Positions 42,554 to 54,670 of a DNA stretch of 64,000 nt are shown piece after piece (the first letter of the stretch is position 1; each line of letters begins with the position of its first letter). The notes beneath the pieces were generated by a model that searched no databases, was not told where the DNA came from, and was given only the letters and a program-made list of their open reading frames with translations. Source of the DNA: Vibrio parahaemolyticus (lineage in GTDB: Bacteria > Pseudomonadota > Gammaproteobacteria > Enterobacterales > Vibrionaceae). The translations under genes and the position numbers were made by a program. Where the stretch lies: the NCBI RefSeq assembly GCF_900460535.1, contig NZ_UHIL01000001.1, positions 124,001-188,000 of the forward strand, in the 5' to 3' direction.

Positions 42554-43387
42554 TTATTGACCTTCAAGGTTCTTTCTTAATTCACGCAAAATCTGTTTAG
42601 CTCCAGGACGAAGACCGCGCCATAACATAAAACTCTCAGCAGCTTGGCCAACTAACATACCTAAACCATCATAAGCATGTGCCGCACCGTGTTGCTTAGC
42701 CCATTGGTTAAATGTGGTATCACCTTTGCCATACATCATGTCGTAGCTTGTACTATTGGCGGCGAACACCGAGGAAGAGATCGCAGGTAACTCACCACTC
42801 AATGATGCAGACGTAGAGTTGATTATGACATCGAACTCTTCAGCAATGGTATTCATCTCTTTTGCTGTAACAGGGCCATACGCAGAAAACAATTCTGCCA
42901 ATTCTTCGGCTTTGGAAAACGTACGATTAGTTATCGTTAGAGATGTTGGTTTTTGATCGAGCAATGGTTTAATCACTCCTCGAGCGGCACCACCAGCTCC
43001 TATGATCAGGATGCGTGCGCCTTCTAAAACGACTTGATGTTGCAACAAGTCCTGCACTAAGCCTGCACCATCAGTGTTATCACCAATGATTTCACCATCA
43101 TCAAGCTTCTTAAGTGTATTCACTGCTCCAGCAAGCTGAGCACGCTCGGTCAAACGGCTGGCAAATTGATAGGCATCTTCTTTAAAAGGCAAGGTCACGT
43201 TACAGCCTTTGCCGCCGTCAGCAAAAAATGCTTTCGCTGCCTCGATAAATCCACCCACAGGCGCACACTCTGCGGTGTATGTAAGGGACTGATTCGTTTG
43301 ACGAGCAAAGAGTGTATGGATAAATGGCGACTTGCTGTGCCCGATAGGGTTACCAAACACGGCGTAACGATCGATTTGCGGGGTCAT
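42554..43387 (-). CDS. aroE: shikimate dehydrogenase AroE
   Basis: A 277-residue NADPH-dependent enzyme of aromatic amino acid synthesis. N-terminal [17 protein letters not shown] binds shikimate; NVTLPFK carries the catalytic Lys; GAGGAARGV is the nucleotide-binding loop and [11 protein letters not shown] follows. Length equals the family norm (272). Operon with yrdB downstream; hemF ends about 100 bases upstream. Confidence 0.97.
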   Translation of the reverse strand: MTPQIDRYAVFGNPIGHSKSPFIHTLFARQTNQSLTYTAECAPVGGFIEAAKAFFADGGKGCNVTLPFKEDAYQFASRLTERAQLAGAVNTLKKLDDGEIIGDNTDGAGLVQDLLQHQVVLEGARILIIGAGGAARGVIKPLLDQKPTSLTITNRTFSKAEELAELFSAYGPVTAKEMNTIAEEFDVIINSTSASLSGELPAISSSVFAANSTSYDMMYGKGDTTFNQWAKQHGAAHAYDGLGMLVGQAAESFMLWRGLRPGAKQILRELRKNLEGQ

Positions 43388-43488
43388 GTCCTTACCTTTA
43401 TTCCTTACTTAGATATAGAGAAAACAGGGCCATCTGATTACAGATGACCCTATCACTATCTATCTATATAGAAAAGGAGATTCCGTGC

Positions 43489-44409
<921 letters not shown>

Positions 44410-44453
44410 TTATTACCTATTACGTGATACCTATTGATGGCTGGCAAGCAGGG

Positions 44454-45011
44454 TTAGCCCTGTCTTAATATTTGTGAAGTTTTGGCGTCACGAATCTCGC
44501 TGGGTTTATCACGACCGCTGGTTTCACCACGAAGAATGGCCACCAGCTTGTCACCCAATTGCTGCTCTACCTCTTCCGTGGTCATACACGGTGGCAAACC
44601 GGAAAGATTCGCGCTGGTAGAGGTTAACGGCTTTCCGAATGCATTACACATCTTTTGAACCAAAGGATGATCAGTCACACGAACTGCAATTGAATCAAAC
44701 TGTCCTGAAACCCAGTTGGAGACTTTATCGCTCGCTGGCATGATCCAAGTGTATGGGCCAGGCCAAGTTGCATGAACGGTCGCTAATTGTTCTGGAGTCA
44801 GTTGAGATTCATCAATATACGGCAAGAGCTGCTCATAACTTGCGGCGATCAGAATCAGCCCTTTTTCCACCGGACGCTGCTTGAGATCCAGCAGTTTTTG
44901 AATTGCTTCTGGGTTATCTGGATCGCATCCGACACCAAAAACCCCTTCTGTTGGGTAGGCAATCACTTCGCCTTGTTGTAGTGCGTTGAGCACTTGTTCA
45001 AAGTTATCCAC
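44454..45011 (-). CDS. tsaC: threonylcarbamoyl-AMP synthase TsaC (YrdC)
   Basis: A 185-residue YrdC-fold enzyme that makes threonylcarbamoyl-AMP for the t6A37 modification of tRNA. Typical motifs: VIAYPTEGVFGVGCDPDN, KQRPVEKGLILIA, the Ser/Thr-rich TSTSANLSG, and AILRGETSGRDKPSEIRD. Length fits the short bacterial TsaC (190). It heads the tsaC-hemF-aroE-yrdB string, with gaps of 47 and 101 bases. Confidence 0.96.
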   Translation of the reverse strand: MDNFEQVLNALQQGEVIAYPTEGVFGVGCDPDNPEAIQKLLDLKQRPVEKGLILIAASYEQLLPYIDESQLTPEQLATVHATWPGPYTWIMPASDKVSNWVSGQFDSIAVRVTDHPLVQKMCNAFGKPLTSTSANLSGLPPCMTTEEVEQQLGDKLVAILRGETSGRDKPSEIRDAKTSQILRQG

Positions 45012-45122
45012 CGATTACTTCCTGATTGTCTGACTGTATTATTTTCACTAAGTGTACAAATATTCATTCTCAGACACTAAAGCAATTTTTTTATAAAATG
45101 TATCAATAGCGTCAACAACAAG

Positions 45123-45138
45123 ACGCAAACGTTTGCTT
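45123..45138 (+). promoter_or_regulatory. PurR operator of purEK
   Basis: ACGCAAACGTTTGCTT is a near-perfect PurR box (ACGCAAACGTTTTCNT type), 73 bases ahead of purE. A -10 candidate TATAAT (45155-45160) lies just downstream of it, so bound PurR would block RNA polymerase. Confidence 0.88.
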
Positions 45139-45210
45139 GAGATAAAAATCCCCGTATAATGCGCACAAATTTATCAGCTCACCTAATTTTGCAGCTTGAA
45201 GGAGTTTGAG

Positions 45211-45696
45211 ATGAAAGTCGGTATCATCATGGGTTCTAAATCCGATTGGCCAACCATGAAACTAGCAGCAGACATGCTGGATCAATTTGGCGTGTCTTAC
45301 GAAACAAAGGTGGTGTCAGCTCACCGTACTCCTCAACTATTAGCCGATTACGCTAGCAGCGCGAAAGAACGCGGCATCAAAGTGATCATCGCAGGTGCCG
45401 GTGGTGCAGCTCACCTACCGGGAATGGCGGCAGCCTTCACCAGTTTGCCTGTACTTGGCGTTCCGGTTCAATCTCGCGCTCTAAAAGGCATGGACTCTTT
45501 GCTATCTATTGTACAAATGCCAAAAGGCATTGCTGTCGGCACGTTAGCGATTGGCGAAGCGGGCGCTGCAAACGCGGGCATCTTAGCGGCACAAATCCTA
45601 GGCACTCATGACGAGAGCATCATGACTAAGGTAGAAGCGTTCCGCAATGAACAGACGGAAACCGTACTGGCTAACCCAAATCCAGCTGAGGATTAA
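45211..45696 (+). CDS. purE: N5-carboxyaminoimidazole ribonucleotide mutase PurE
   Basis: A 161-residue class I PurE, step 6b of purine synthesis. The N-terminus [16 protein letters not shown], the catalytic His in VVSAHRTP, and [14 protein letters not shown] are diagnostic. ATG 45211 is preceded by AAGGAG; the frame is open five residues further. It forms an operon with purK, four bases later, under the PurR box. Confidence 0.97.
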   Translation: MKVGIIMGSKSDWPTMKLAADMLDQFGVSYETKVVSAHRTPQLLADYASSAKERGIKVIIAGAGGAAHLPGMAAAFTSLPVLGVPVQSRALKGMDSLLSIVQMPKGIAVGTLAIGEAGAANAGILAAQILGTHDESIMTKVEAFRNEQTETVLANPNPAED

Positions 45697-45700
45697 TCAG

Positions 45701-46828
45701 ATGCATGTACTGGTTCTCGGATCAGGTCAGTTGGCTCGCATGATGTCTCTGGCTGGTGCACCACTGAACATCCAAATCTCGGCTTACGATGTCGGTAGCG
45801 GTAACGTTGTCCATCCTCTTACCCAACAGGTGCTTGGTCATGGTTTGGAAAATGCCATTGAACAAGTGGATGCGATCACCGCAGAATTCGAACATATTCC
45901 TCACGATGTACTCGACATCTGTGAATTAAGTGGCAAGTTCCTCCCTAGTACCGCAGCCATCAAAGCAGGCGGTGACCGCCGTGTTGAAAAAGCGCTACTC
46001 GATAATGCTGGCGTGCGTAATGCAAAGCACTACGTGATTGAGAAACGTGAAGATTTTGAACGCGCAATTGAACATGTTGGCATACCTATGGTGCTGAAAA
46101 GTGCATTGGGTGGTTACGATGGTAAAGGCCAATGGCGCTTGAAAGAAGCGGCTCAGATCGAGACGATCTGGGCAGAAATGGCGGAGTGCATTGCAGCAAC
46201 ACCAACTCAAGCCATTGTGGCAGAGGAGTTTGTGCCATTTAATCGTGAAGTCTCTTTAGTTGGTGCGCGTGGCAAAGACGGCAGTGTTGAAGTTTACCCT
46301 CTAGCAGAAAACGTTCATACCAATGGCGTATTGAGCTTATCCACCGCGATTGATGCGCCAGAGCTGCAAGCCCAAGCCAAGCAGATGTTCACGGCCGTCG
46401 CAGATAGCCTGGATTACGTTGGCGTATTGGCACTCGAGTTCTTTGATGTCGATGGCACACTGTTAGTCAATGAGATTGCCCCACGCGTGCACAACTCCGG
46501 TCACTGGACACAGCAAGGTGCGGAAACTTGTCAGTTTGAAAACCATCTGCGCGCCGTGTGCGGCTTGCCGTTAGGCAGCACCAAACTGATTCGCGAAACC
46601 TCAATGGTGAATATTCTTGGTGAAGATACGTTGCCAGAAGCGCTGCTCGCCATGGATGGTTGCCACATCCACTGGTACGGAAAAGAAAAACGTGAAGGGC
46701 GCAAAATGGGTCACATCAACGTATGCGGTGACTACCCAGGAGAATTGCACCGTAGGTTGTGCGCTCTCGCGGAGGTCTTAGATCCAATGACATTTCCAGC
46801 CGTGCACGAGTTTGCGAAACAAGCATAA
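45701..46828 (+). CDS. purK: N5-carboxyaminoimidazole ribonucleotide synthase PurK
   Basis: A 375-residue ATP-grasp enzyme (step 6a of purine synthesis), which carboxylates AIR using bicarbonate. [12 protein letters not shown] opens it, [13 protein letters not shown] binds ATP, and [15 protein letters not shown] is the metal site. ATG 45701 follows GAGGA by six bases; the open frame that begins inside purE is not the start. A good terminator follows. Confidence 0.96.
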   Translation: MHVLVLGSGQLARMMSLAGAPLNIQISAYDVGSGNVVHPLTQQVLGHGLENAIEQVDAITAEFEHIPHDVLDICELSGKFLPSTAAIKAGGDRRVEKALLDNAGVRNAKHYVIEKREDFERAIEHVGIPMVLKSALGGYDGKGQWRLKEAAQIETIWAEMAECIAATPTQAIVAEEFVPFNREVSLVGARGKDGSVEVYPLAENVHTNGVLSLSTAIDAPELQAQAKQMFTAVADSLDYVGVLALEFFDVDGTLLVNEIAPRVHNSGHWTQQGAETCQFENHLRAVCGLPLGSTKLIRETSMVNILGEDTLPEALLAMDGCHIHWYGKEKREGRKMGHINVCGDYPGELHRRLCALAEVLDPMTFPAVHEFAKQA

Positions 46829-46854
46829 CGCTAAAATCTAGCCCCAAAAACCAC

Positions 46855-46881
46855 AAAGGGTCGCACGATGCGACCCTTTTT
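46855..46881. terminator. terminator downstream of purK
   Basis: AAAGGGTCGC / GCGACCCTTTTT with a 5-base loop. It lies between the convergent purK and zinc-ribbon genes. Confidence 0.85.
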
Positions 46882-46897
46882 AATTCCTTTGATGTAT

Positions 46898-47467
46898 TTA
46901 CCCTTGTTGAGTGTGCTGGCACTTACGGTTAGCACATTGCAATTTCACACCACTGGCGAGTTTCTTCTCCACCAACAAAATAAAACCACATTCTTCGCAT
47001 CTCCCCTTAACCGGAGGGAGATTCACTGCAAATTTGCATTTAGGGTAGTTATCACATGCGTAGAAAGTTTTACCAAAACGCGTCTTACGTTCAACCAAAT
47101 GACCTTTACCGCATTCAGGACACGCATGGTGCTCTTGCGACTGCTTTTCTGGCTCAGGTTGATTAATCGACTCAATATGATGGCACGCCGGATAGTTACT
47201 GCAACCAACAAACATCCCATAACGCCCTTGGCGTAATACCAACTCGTTACCACAATCTGGACAAGGAACGCCAAGCTCTTTGACGATGTGTCCATCATTG
47301 TTGTGCAGGGCTTTGATGTAATCACAGCTTGGGTAGTGGCTACAGCCAAGAAAGGGGCCGTGTTTGCCATGTTTGAGGGTCAACTCGCTGCCACATTTAG
47401 GACACGGCTCGTGTTCCAATGCGTGTTCATGGGCAGAGAAAAGGGTGTTGTCGATTTTACTACTCAT
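46898..47467 (-). CDS. yrdD: topoisomerase-type zinc-ribbon DNA-binding protein (YrdD-like)
   Basis: A 189-residue protein of four C4 zinc ribbons like the C-terminal fingers of topoisomerase I. The CxxC ... C pairs are CPKCG/GCSHYPSC, CPDCG/GCSNYPAC, CPECG/ACDNYPKC, and CEECG/CANRKC. There is no topoisomerase catalytic domain. The E. coli homologue YrdD sits in the same smg-dprA neighbourhood. It is the last gene of the string LysM - dprA - smg - yrdD on the minus strand. Confidence 0.88.
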   Translation of the reverse strand: MSSKIDNTLFSAHEHALEHEPCPKCGSELTLKHGKHGPFLGCSHYPSCDYIKALHNNDGHIVKELGVPCPDCGNELVLRQGRYGMFVGCSNYPACHHIESINQPEPEKQSQEHHACPECGKGHLVERKTRFGKTFYACDNYPKCKFAVNLPPVKGRCEECGFILLVEKKLASGVKLQCANRKCQHTQQG

Positions 47468-47545
47468 ACTTACCGTTTCGTGAAAAACACACCAAAAGAC
47501 AAGCTCGCGTTCTTGCTAGCTAAACCCGAACTTGCCTAGATTGGG

Positions 47546-48019
47546 TTAGTGAAGAATCCCTTGTTCCTTGGTGTACAACAGCTCTTCCATTAGCGTATAA
47601 GCGTTTTCATTACCAGGCACATTAAACAGCACCATCAAAATGATCCATTTGAGGTCTTCAAGCTCAAACTCGCTCGTTTCTAGACCCATCACTCGGTCAA
47701 TCACCATTTCACGAGTTTCTGTCGTCAATACATTGATTTGCTCAAGGAACAATAAAAAACCTCGGCACTCCAAATCCAAACGCTGCATCTCTTTTGCAGT
47801 GTAGATACGAGTCGATGATGACGCGATACAAGCCGAAATCGCAGAAGATGTATCACTTTGCTGCAGCGCTGCGAGCTCTTCTAACCAGACAAGGGCTTTG
47901 TAGATATCTTTTTGTTGGAAGCCTGCGCGAAGCAATTCTTCTTCCAACTCGTCTTGTTCGACCTGTAACTCTGCATCGCTATGGATGTAGGTTTCGAATA
48001 GATACATCAGTATATCCAT
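47546..48019 (-). CDS. smg: Smg (DUF494) protein
   Basis: A 157-residue acidic helical protein, conserved next to dprA in gammaproteobacteria and similar throughout to E. coli Smg ([48 protein letters not shown] in family form [15 protein letters not shown]). Function is not established. The third of three consecutive ATG codons (48019) matches the E. coli start. The dprA stop is two bases from the first of them. Confidence 0.92.
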   Translation of the reverse strand: MDILMYLFETYIHSDAELQVEQDELEEELLRAGFQQKDIYKALVWLEELAALQQSDTSSAISACIASSSTRIYTAKEMQRLDLECRGFLLFLEQINVLTTETREMVIDRVMGLETSEFELEDLKWIILMVLFNVPGNENAYTLMEELLYTKEQGILH

Positions 48020-48027
48020 CATCATAG

Positions 48028-49140
48028 CTAGCCCCTCCCCTTTCGAATATAGCCACCTGAAACCGCAACAACATGCCCAGAGAGCTCAAGCTCTAAGAGC
48101 TGCATCATGACTTCTTGGACAGGTATATTGGTCCTGTTTGCAAGAATATCAACCGGTGTAGCTTCACTTCCTACGTTAGCTAACAGCTGAGGAAATGGCA
48201 ATTCTTCTTCATCATTTAACGTAGAAAATAAATCGATACTTTGATTAACAGACCAATCGAGTAAAGACTGTATTTCATCGAGGATATCTTGGGTTTTCTC
48301 TACGAGGCAGGCACCGTTGCGAATCAATTGGTTACCACCACTAGCATTGCGAGCATTAATTGAGGCCGGCAGCGCAAACACTTCTCGCCCTTGCTCAAGG
48401 GCATAACGCGCGGTAATAAGCGAGCCACTTTTCTCGGCCGCTTCCACCACTAACACACCTAACGATAAGCCGCTAATGATACGGTTTCGACGCGGAAAGT
48501 TTTCTGCGCGAGGCTTGGCATTGGGGCGAAACTCAGAAACCAGTGCGCCATTCTCTGTTACTCGCCGCGCTAAACCACGATGACGAGCAGGATAAATATG
48601 TTCTAAACCAGACCCGAGCACAGCTATCGTCTTACCACCCGCTTGTAGCGCACCATCATGAGCATGGCCATCAATCCCAAGCGCTAAGCCGCTAGTGACA
48701 ATCAATTCTTGCTGAGCCAACTCTGCCGCAAATTGACGTGCATGGTGTAAACCATCAAAACTGGCGTTACGGCTGCCCACCATGGCAATTTGTGGTTGCG
48801 ATAAAAAGGTAGGATTCCCCTCAACAAATAACAACGGAGGCGGAGCGACAACTTGCTTGAGTAAAGGGGGATATAAAGGATCGGCCAGCGTCAGAATGTG
48901 ATGATTTGTAGAAGTGGCTAGCCACGTTAAACAAGCATCGACCTCTTTATCGGCCGAAGCCCAAGCTTGCAACTGTTTGTGCGTCAAACCCAATTGATAG
49001 AGCTGTTCAGAAGAGGAATTGATGATATTGCGAGGCGTATCTTTGGCGAGCAGCTTATTCATTTTGACCCCACCGATGCCTGGCAAGCAACTCAGCTTAA
49101 GCCAGGCAGCAAGGTCACTGTCGTTATTGCGTGGTTTCAT
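48028..49140 (-). CDS. dprA: DNA-processing protein DprA (Smf)
   Basis: A 370-residue protein of natural transformation that loads RecA on incoming single-stranded DNA. It has the N-terminal SAM-like helices, then the Rossmann fold ([46 protein letters not shown]), and a C-terminal winged helix ([25 protein letters not shown] in parts). Its start overlaps the LysM gene by 17 bases. Vibrios are naturally competent on chitin, which fits. Confidence 0.95.
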   Translation of the reverse strand: MKPRNNDSDLAAWLKLSCLPGIGGVKMNKLLAKDTPRNIINSSSEQLYQLGLTHKQLQAWASADKEVDACLTWLATSTNHHILTLADPLYPPLLKQVVAPPPLLFVEGNPTFLSQPQIAMVGSRNASFDGLHHARQFAAELAQQELIVTSGLALGIDGHAHDGALQAGGKTIAVLGSGLEHIYPARHRGLARRVTENGALVSEFRPNAKPRAENFPRRNRIISGLSLGVLVVEAAEKSGSLITARYALEQGREVFALPASINARNASGGNQLIRNGACLVEKTQDILDEIQSLLDWSVNQSIDLFSTLNDEEELPFPQLLANVGSEATPVDILANRTNIPVQEVMMQLLELELSGHVVAVSGGYIRKGRG

Positions 49141-50218
49141 TGGTGGTCGACTCTTGCGTCAGAGGCGAAACCACAGAGACCTCTTTATTGATGGGTTTAG
49201 TGCTGGTTGTGATCAACGCCAAGCTAAAGTACTCATAAGGACGAATGACCAGCAACTCGCCAACTTTGCTTTGAGGTAAGGTTATTTTCTTATCGAGGAC
49301 ACCAAACTCTTTCTTGAATTCATCGCCATCTTTGTAAACCGGATGCGCGTCTTCTTTTAAATCAAACACACTGCCTTGTTTCAGACTGTCAGACGTCCCT
49401 TTATCAATCACCACGACTTGGTTGGTTGAGCTAAAGCGAATACCTTCGATATTGCCTAGCAACTTTGCAGAACTGCCTTGTGGAGACGGCATAGGGTAGA
49501 ACGTAGTTGTGAAGTCAGTGTTCTCAACCGATTGATTTGGCAAAGCGATATCGTTGCGCAGGATTTCTTGCAATTGAGACGTGATCTTCAAACCAGAATA
49601 ATCGCTCGAAGCCTCAACGAGTTCGCCTTTGGCAATCAAACGCAGCGCAGTGATCTCTTTAGACACATCGTCACGCGAAAAGGTTTCTACCGGTCGGTAA
49701 ATAGCCCAGCCTGTAGCGGTCTGCTTGCCATCGATGTACAGCACATCTTCTGCCGTCAGATACTTACTGCCTTTGCTGCTGCCCATCACTTTTGCAGCAT
49801 TGTTCAACGCATCTTGATCCAGCAACCGATCCGATTTGAGATACGGCATCACCAAACCTTCCGCTACCGTTGGTACGGCTTTCTTTTCTGTGATGCGTGC
49901 TTTCGGGCTCAGCTTCTTAACCGGTTTTAGGCTCAACACGGGCTGACCGTTAATCCACACCAAAGACAGCTTATCTCCGGGATAAATTAAATGAGGGTTA
50001 TCGATGTCTGGATTGACTTGCCATAAACGAGGCCACAACCACGGGCTATCTAAGTACATGGCCGAAATATCCCATAGCGTATCGCCCTTCACGACTACAT
50101 AAGTTTGTGGCGCATCATCTTTAACAGTCAGTGGTTTAGCATCCACATTTGCTACAGCGTTGAAAGAGAAAAGTAACGGCAACGTAACACTGGCAACGTT
50201 GCGGAAAATTCGATTCAT
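49124..50218 (-). CDS. exported LysM-domain protein
   Basis: A 364-residue envelope protein. From the ATG at 50218 residues 1-22 are a signal peptide ([12 protein letters not shown]). One LysM domain follows ([21 protein letters not shown] ... PGDKLSLVW, about residues 37-85), which should bind peptidoglycan. The remaining 280 residues form beta-rich domains of unknown role. The open frame runs 21 residues further upstream but the signal peptide fixes the start. It is divergent from def and overlaps dprA. Confidence 0.9.
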   Translation of the reverse strand: MNRIFRNVASVTLPLLFSFNAVANVDAKPLTVKDDAPQTYVVVKGDTLWDISAMYLDSPWLWPRLWQVNPDIDNPHLIYPGDKLSLVWINGQPVLSLKPVKKLSPKARITEKKAVPTVAEGLVMPYLKSDRLLDQDALNNAAKVMGSSKGSKYLTAEDVLYIDGKQTATGWAIYRPVETFSRDDVSKEITALRLIAKGELVEASSDYSGLKITSQLQEILRNDIALPNQSVENTDFTTTFYPMPSPQGSSAKLLGNIEGIRFSSTNQVVVIDKGTSDSLKQGSVFDLKEDAHPVYKDGDEFKKEFGVLDKKITLPQSKVGELLVIRPYEYFSLALITTSTKPINKEVSVVSPLTQESTTNETTQ

Positions 50219-50356
50219 GACCCTCGTCCTTGGTCTGTTAAGCAGGAACCAGAATGGAAATTGGTGCAAGGATGCTGTCATTTAGGCTATAAAATGTCTA
50301 GAATTGAGCCAACAAGGTTTGTGCTGTTTCGGCACAGTTCAATATTTCGAGTGAAT

Positions 50357-50875
50357 ATGTCTGTATTACAAGTATTAACATTCCCAGATGATCGCCTGCG
50401 CACGGTCGCGAAGCCTGTTGACGCGGTGACTCCTGAGATTCAAAAAATCGTCGATGACATGATTGAAACCATGTACGACGAAGAAGGTATTGGCCTTGCT
50501 GCAACGCAGGTTGATATCCACAAACGTATCGTAGTGATTGATATTTCAGAAACTCGCGATGAGCCGATGGTGCTAATCAACCCTGAGATTCTGGAAAAGC
50601 GTGGCGAAGATGGCATCGAAGAAGGCTGTCTGTCGGTACCAGGTGCACGCGCACTTGTGCCTCGCGCTGCAGAAGTTACCGTTAAAGCACTGGATCGTGA
50701 TGGCAAAGAGTTCACCTTTGAAGCCGACGACCTGCTAGCGATTTGTGTTCAACACGAGCTTGATCACCTACAAGGTAAGCTATTCGTGGATTACCTATCA
50801 CCCCTGAAACGCAAACGCATTCAGGACAAGCTAGCAAAAATCAAACGCTTTAACGAGAAGCAGCAAAACGCTTAA
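50357..50875 (+). CDS. def: peptide deformylase Def
   Basis: A 172-residue Fe-dependent enzyme that removes the formyl group from nascent proteins. All three motifs are intact: GIGLAATQ (44-51), EEGCLSVP (C91), QHELDHLQG (H133, H137). I chose ATG 50357 ([11 protein letters not shown]) for the family length. def, fmt, rsmB and trkA then follow in the usual gammaproteobacterial order. Confidence 0.97.
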   Translation: MSVLQVLTFPDDRLRTVAKPVDAVTPEIQKIVDDMIETMYDEEGIGLAATQVDIHKRIVVIDISETRDEPMVLINPEILEKRGEDGIEEGCLSVPGARALVPRAAEVTVKALDRDGKEFTFEADDLLAICVQHELDHLQGKLFVDYLSPLKRKRIQDKLAKIKRFNEKQQNA

Positions 50876-50908
50876 TCTCGAACCATACCAATTAGAAGGA
50901 AGTCTACC

Positions 50909-51856
50909 TTGAGTCAGTCTTTACGTATTGTCTTTGCAGGTACTCCGGATTTCGCCGCCCGTCACTTGGCGGCGTTGTTGTCTTCGGAGCATGAAGTAAT
51001 CGCGGTTTACACAAACCCAGATCGTCCAGCGGGTCGTGGCAAGAAATTGGCTGCGCCACCGGTAAAACAACTGGCGCTGGAACACAACATCCCGGTTTAC
51101 CAACCTGAAAGCTTTAAGTCCGACGAAGCGAAACAAGAACTTGCCGACCTGAACGCCGATCTCATGGTTGTCGTGGCGTACGGTATGCTCCTGCCACAAG
51201 CGGTTCTTGATACCCCTAAACTGGGTTGTATCAACGTACATGGTTCTATCCTACCTCGTTGGCGTGGTGCGGCTCCAATCCAACGCTCTATTTGGGCGGG
51301 CGATGCAGAAACTGGCGTGACCATCATGCAGATGGACATCGGTCTCGACACTGGTGATATGCTGAAGATTGCAACTCTACCAATCGAAGCGACAGATACC
51401 AGCGCTTCAATGTACGAAAAATTGGCGGAGCTTGGTCCAGAAGCCCTGATTGACTGCCTAGCAGACATTGCTGCGGGTAAAGCAGTGCCAGTGCAGCAAG
51501 ACGATGAGCTAGCGAACTATGCGAAAAAACTCAGCAAAGAAGAAGCACGCATCAACTGGAACGACGATGCGGCGCACATTGAGCGCTGCGTTCGTGCATT
51601 TAACCCATGGCCAATGAGCCACTTTGAGGCGGCAGAAAACAGCATCAAAGTATGGCAAAGCCGTGTGGCAGAGCAAACCAGTGACAAGCCAGCCGGCACC
51701 ATCGTGCAAGCAGATAAAACCGGTATCTATGTTGTGACAGGCAACGGTGTACTGGTGCTAGAGCAACTGCAAGTCCCTGGCAAAAAAGCCATGTCAGTTC
51801 AGGATATTCTGAACTCACGTGCAGCTTGGTTTGAAGTCGGCACTCTGCTGGTTTAA
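50909..51856 (+). CDS. fmt: methionyl-tRNA formyltransferase Fmt
   Basis: A 315-residue enzyme that formylates initiator Met-tRNA with 10-formyl-[18 protein letters not shown] opens it; the active-site [32 protein letters not shown], and the C-terminal OB-fold region follow. The gene starts 33 bases after def, with GAAGGAAG upstream. Same transcript as def. Confidence 0.97.
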   Translation: MSQSLRIVFAGTPDFAARHLAALLSSEHEVIAVYTNPDRPAGRGKKLAAPPVKQLALEHNIPVYQPESFKSDEAKQELADLNADLMVVVAYGMLLPQAVLDTPKLGCINVHGSILPRWRGAAPIQRSIWAGDAETGVTIMQMDIGLDTGDMLKIATLPIEATDTSASMYEKLAELGPEALIDCLADIAAGKAVPVQQDDELANYAKKLSKEEARINWNDDAAHIERCVRAFNPWPMSHFEAAENSIKVWQSRVAEQTSDKPAGTIVQADKTGIYVVTGNGVLVLEQLQVPGKKAMSVQDILNSRAAWFEVGTLLV

Positions 51857-51936
51857 GCCATACTAGGGGTTATTATCCCCAATAATACGAACTTTTAGAG
51901 GGCAGAGATGCCCTCCTTTACTTTAAGGTACTCATC

Positions 51937-53220
51937 ATGAATGTTCGCGCTGCGGCTGCTAACGTCCTGTATCTTGTCGTCGACAAGGGCCACTCACTTT
52001 CAAGCGCTCTTCCAGCGGCTCAACAAACGGTACGACCTCGTGACCACGCTCTGCTACAAGAGATCTGTTACGGTGCGCTACGTTACCTACCTCGCCTAGA
52101 AATGATCGCAAACCAGTTGATGGATAAGCCGCTCAAAGGCAAACAACGTGTATTCCATCACCTAATTCTGGTTGGTATTTACCAACTGAGCTTCATGCGT
52201 ATTCCTGCGCACGCAGCAGTCGGTGAAACGGTTGAAGGCACTAAAGAGCTGAAAGGTCCTCGTCTACGTGGTTTGATTAACGCTGTATTGCGTAACTACC
52301 AACGCAACCAAGAAGAACTCGACCAAATGGCCGTCAGCAACAACGCTGGCAAGTACGGTCACCCAAGCTGGTTACTAAAACTGCTGCAAGAGGCCTACCC
52401 ACAGCAATGGGAAAGCATTGTTGAAGCGAACAACCAAAAAGCACCAATGTGGCTGCGTGTGAACCATCAACACCACACTCGTGATGAATACCTTGCGCTG
52501 CTCAAAAATGAAAACATTGATAGCACGCCACACACAGAAGCAATGGACGCCATAAAATTGGCCGCACCATGTGACGTGATAAAGCTACCTGGCTTTGATA
52601 AAGGTTGGGTTTCGGTCCAAGATGCGGCGGCGCAGCTCTCGATCAACTACCTAAAACCACAAGACGGCGAACTGATTTTAGATTGCTGTGCAGCGCCAGG
52701 TGGCAAAACTGCGCACATTCTAGAGCGCACGTCGGGCAGTGAAGTGGTCGCGATTGACTGCGACGACACACGCTTGAAACGTGTGCATGAAAACCTGAAG
52801 CGTCTCAACCTTCAGGCAAAAGTGGTTTGCGGTGATGCGCGTAATCCACAAGAATGGTGGCAAGGCGAGCAATTTGATCGCATTTTGCTGGATGCCCCAT
52901 GTTCTGCGACTGGCGTGATTCGTCGTCACCCAGACATCAAATGGCTACGTCGTGCAGACGACATCGCCGCATTAGCAGAGCTACAAAGTGAAATTTTTGA
53001 TGCCATGTGGACGCAACTGAAACCCGGCGGCACAATGGTTTACGCGACTTGTTCAATCACACCGCAAGAAAACGTGGAGCAAGTAAAAGCGTTTTTAGCA
53101 CGTACCGCGGATGCGCAACTGGTGGATTCTGATCCCGACCAGCCTGGTCGTCAAATTCTACCAGGCGAAGAAGATATGGATGGTTTCTACTACGCAGTGC
53201 TAACTAAAACACACGCGTAA
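51937..53220 (+). CDS. rsmB: 16S rRNA m5C967 methyltransferase RsmB
   Basis: A 427-residue enzyme with an N-terminal NusB-like RNA-binding domain ([12 protein letters not shown]) and a C-terminal SAM methyltransferase. [13 protein letters not shown] binds SAM; catalytic cysteines are in DAPCSATG and YATCSITPQ. Length matches E. coli RsmB (429). The 80-base gap after fmt holds a small hairpin (GAGGGCAGAGATGCCCTC) that could reduce read-through. A terminator follows. Confidence 0.96.
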   Translation: MNVRAAAANVLYLVVDKGHSLSSALPAAQQTVRPRDHALLQEICYGALRYLPRLEMIANQLMDKPLKGKQRVFHHLILVGIYQLSFMRIPAHAAVGETVEGTKELKGPRLRGLINAVLRNYQRNQEELDQMAVSNNAGKYGHPSWLLKLLQEAYPQQWESIVEANNQKAPMWLRVNHQHHTRDEYLALLKNENIDSTPHTEAMDAIKLAAPCDVIKLPGFDKGWVSVQDAAAQLSINYLKPQDGELILDCCAAPGGKTAHILERTSGSEVVAIDCDDTRLKRVHENLKRLNLQAKVVCGDARNPQEWWQGEQFDRILLDAPCSATGVIRRHPDIKWLRRADDIAALAELQSEIFDAMWTQLKPGGTMVYATCSITPQENVEQVKAFLARTADAQLVDSDPDQPGRQILPGEEDMDGFYYAVLTKTHA

Positions 53221-53233
53221 CAGCATGCTAAAT

Positions 53234-53265
53234 AGGGCGATTGGAGTGATTTCAATCGCCTTTTT
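53234..53265 (+). terminator. terminator downstream of rsmB
   Basis: AGGGCGATTG / CAATCGCCTTTTT with a 9-base loop. Confidence 0.8.
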
Positions 53266-53284
53266 CAGATAACGAGAAAAGAGT

Positions 53285-54661
53285 ATGAAGATCATTATTC
53301 TTGGTGCAGGTCAGGTTGGCGGCACACTGGCAGAAAACCTAGTGGGTGAAAACAACGACATCACCATCGTCGACAACAATGCCGACCGACTGCGTGAATT
53401 GCAGGACAAATACGACCTGCGTGTGGTCAATGGCCATGCGAGCCACCCCGACGTGCTGCACGAAGCTGGTGCGCAAGACGCCGATATGCTCGTCGCAGTA
53501 ACCAACACTGATGAAACCAACATGGCCGCCTGTCAGGTCGCGTTCACTCTATTCAACACCCCAAACCGCGTTGCACGTATTCGCTCTCCAGAATACTTGG
53601 CAGAAAAAGAAGCCCTGTTTAAATCTGGCGCCATTCCTGTCGATCACCTTATCGCCCCAGAAGAACTCGTTACGAGCTACATCGAACGTCTGATCCAATA
53701 CCCGGGCGCGCTGCAAGTGGTGAGCTTTGCTGAACAGAAAGTTAGCCTAGTGGCGGTAAAAGCCTACTACGGTGGCCCGTTGGTGGGTAACGCGCTGTCT
53801 GCTTTGCGTGAGCACATGCCGCACATCGATACCCGTGTGGCAGCGATTTTCCGTCAAGGCCGTCCGATTCGCCCGCAAGGCACCACCATTATTGAAGCCG
53901 ATGATGAAGTGTTCTTCGTCGCCGCAAGCAACCACATTCGCTCTGTAATGAGTGAGCTACAGCGCCTAGAAAAACCTTACCGCCGCATCATGATTGTTGG
54001 CGGGGGTAACATCGGCGCAAGCTTGGCAAAACGCCTAGAGCAAACTTACAGCGTGAAGCTGATTGAGCGCGACTATCAGCGTGCAGAAAAGCTGTCTGAG
54101 CAATTAGAGAACACCATCGTGTTCTGTGGCGATGCCGCAGACCAAGAACTGCTGACTGAAGAAAACATCGACCAAGTTGACGTATTCATCGCTCTCACCA
54201 ACGAAGATGAAACCAACATCATGTCCGCTATGCTGGCAAAACGCATGGGCGCGAAGAAGGTAATGGTACTGATCCAACGCGGCGCGTACGTTGACTTAGT
54301 CCAAGGCGGCGTGATTGATGTGGCCATCTCACCACAGCAAGCGACCATTTCCGCCTTGCTGACGCACGTTCGCCGTGCAGACATCGTAAACGTATCGTCT
54401 CTGCGTCGCGGTGCGGCGGAAGCTATCGAAGCCGTAGCGCACGGTGACGAAACCACATCCAAAGTGGTTGGCCGAGCGATTGGTGACATTAAACTGCCAC
54501 CGGGAACCACCATTGGTGCTGTCGTTCGTGGCGAAGAAGTTCTTATCGCACACGATCGTACCGTCATCGAGCAAGATGACCACGTCGTGATGTTCTTGGT
54601 CGACAAAAAGTACGTACCAGACGTCGAAGCGCTGTTCCAGCCGAGCCCATTCTTCCTCTAG
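53285..54661 (+). CDS. trkA: Trk potassium uptake regulator TrkA
   Basis: A 458-residue cytoplasmic ring protein that gates TrkH by NAD/ATP. It has two RCK halves, each with a Rossmann fold ([17 protein letters not shown] near 1 and [17 protein letters not shown] near 240) and a TrkA-C domain. Length equals E. coli TrkA (458). trkH follows nine bases later, so the pair is made from one message; in E. coli they are apart. Confidence 0.97.
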   Translation: MKIIILGAGQVGGTLAENLVGENNDITIVDNNADRLRELQDKYDLRVVNGHASHPDVLHEAGAQDADMLVAVTNTDETNMAACQVAFTLFNTPNRVARIRSPEYLAEKEALFKSGAIPVDHLIAPEELVTSYIERLIQYPGALQVVSFAEQKVSLVAVKAYYGGPLVGNALSALREHMPHIDTRVAAIFRQGRPIRPQGTTIIEADDEVFFVAASNHIRSVMSELQRLEKPYRRIMIVGGGNIGASLAKRLEQTYSVKLIERDYQRAEKLSEQLENTIVFCGDAADQELLTEENIDQVDVFIALTNEDETNIMSAMLAKRMGAKKVMVLIQRGAYVDLVQGGVIDVAISPQQATISALLTHVRRADIVNVSSLRRGAAEAIEAVAHGDETTSKVVGRAIGDIKLPPGTTIGAVVRGEEVLIAHDRTVIEQDDHVVMFLVDKKYVPDVEALFQPSPFFL

Positions 54662-54670
54662 GATTTTCCT

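Noticed and set aside
54076..54606. A 176-codon minus-strand frame inside trkA
   Set aside because: It is Ser/Thr/Ala-rich antisense to the TrkA Rossmann fold, a usual shadow; no ribosome site.
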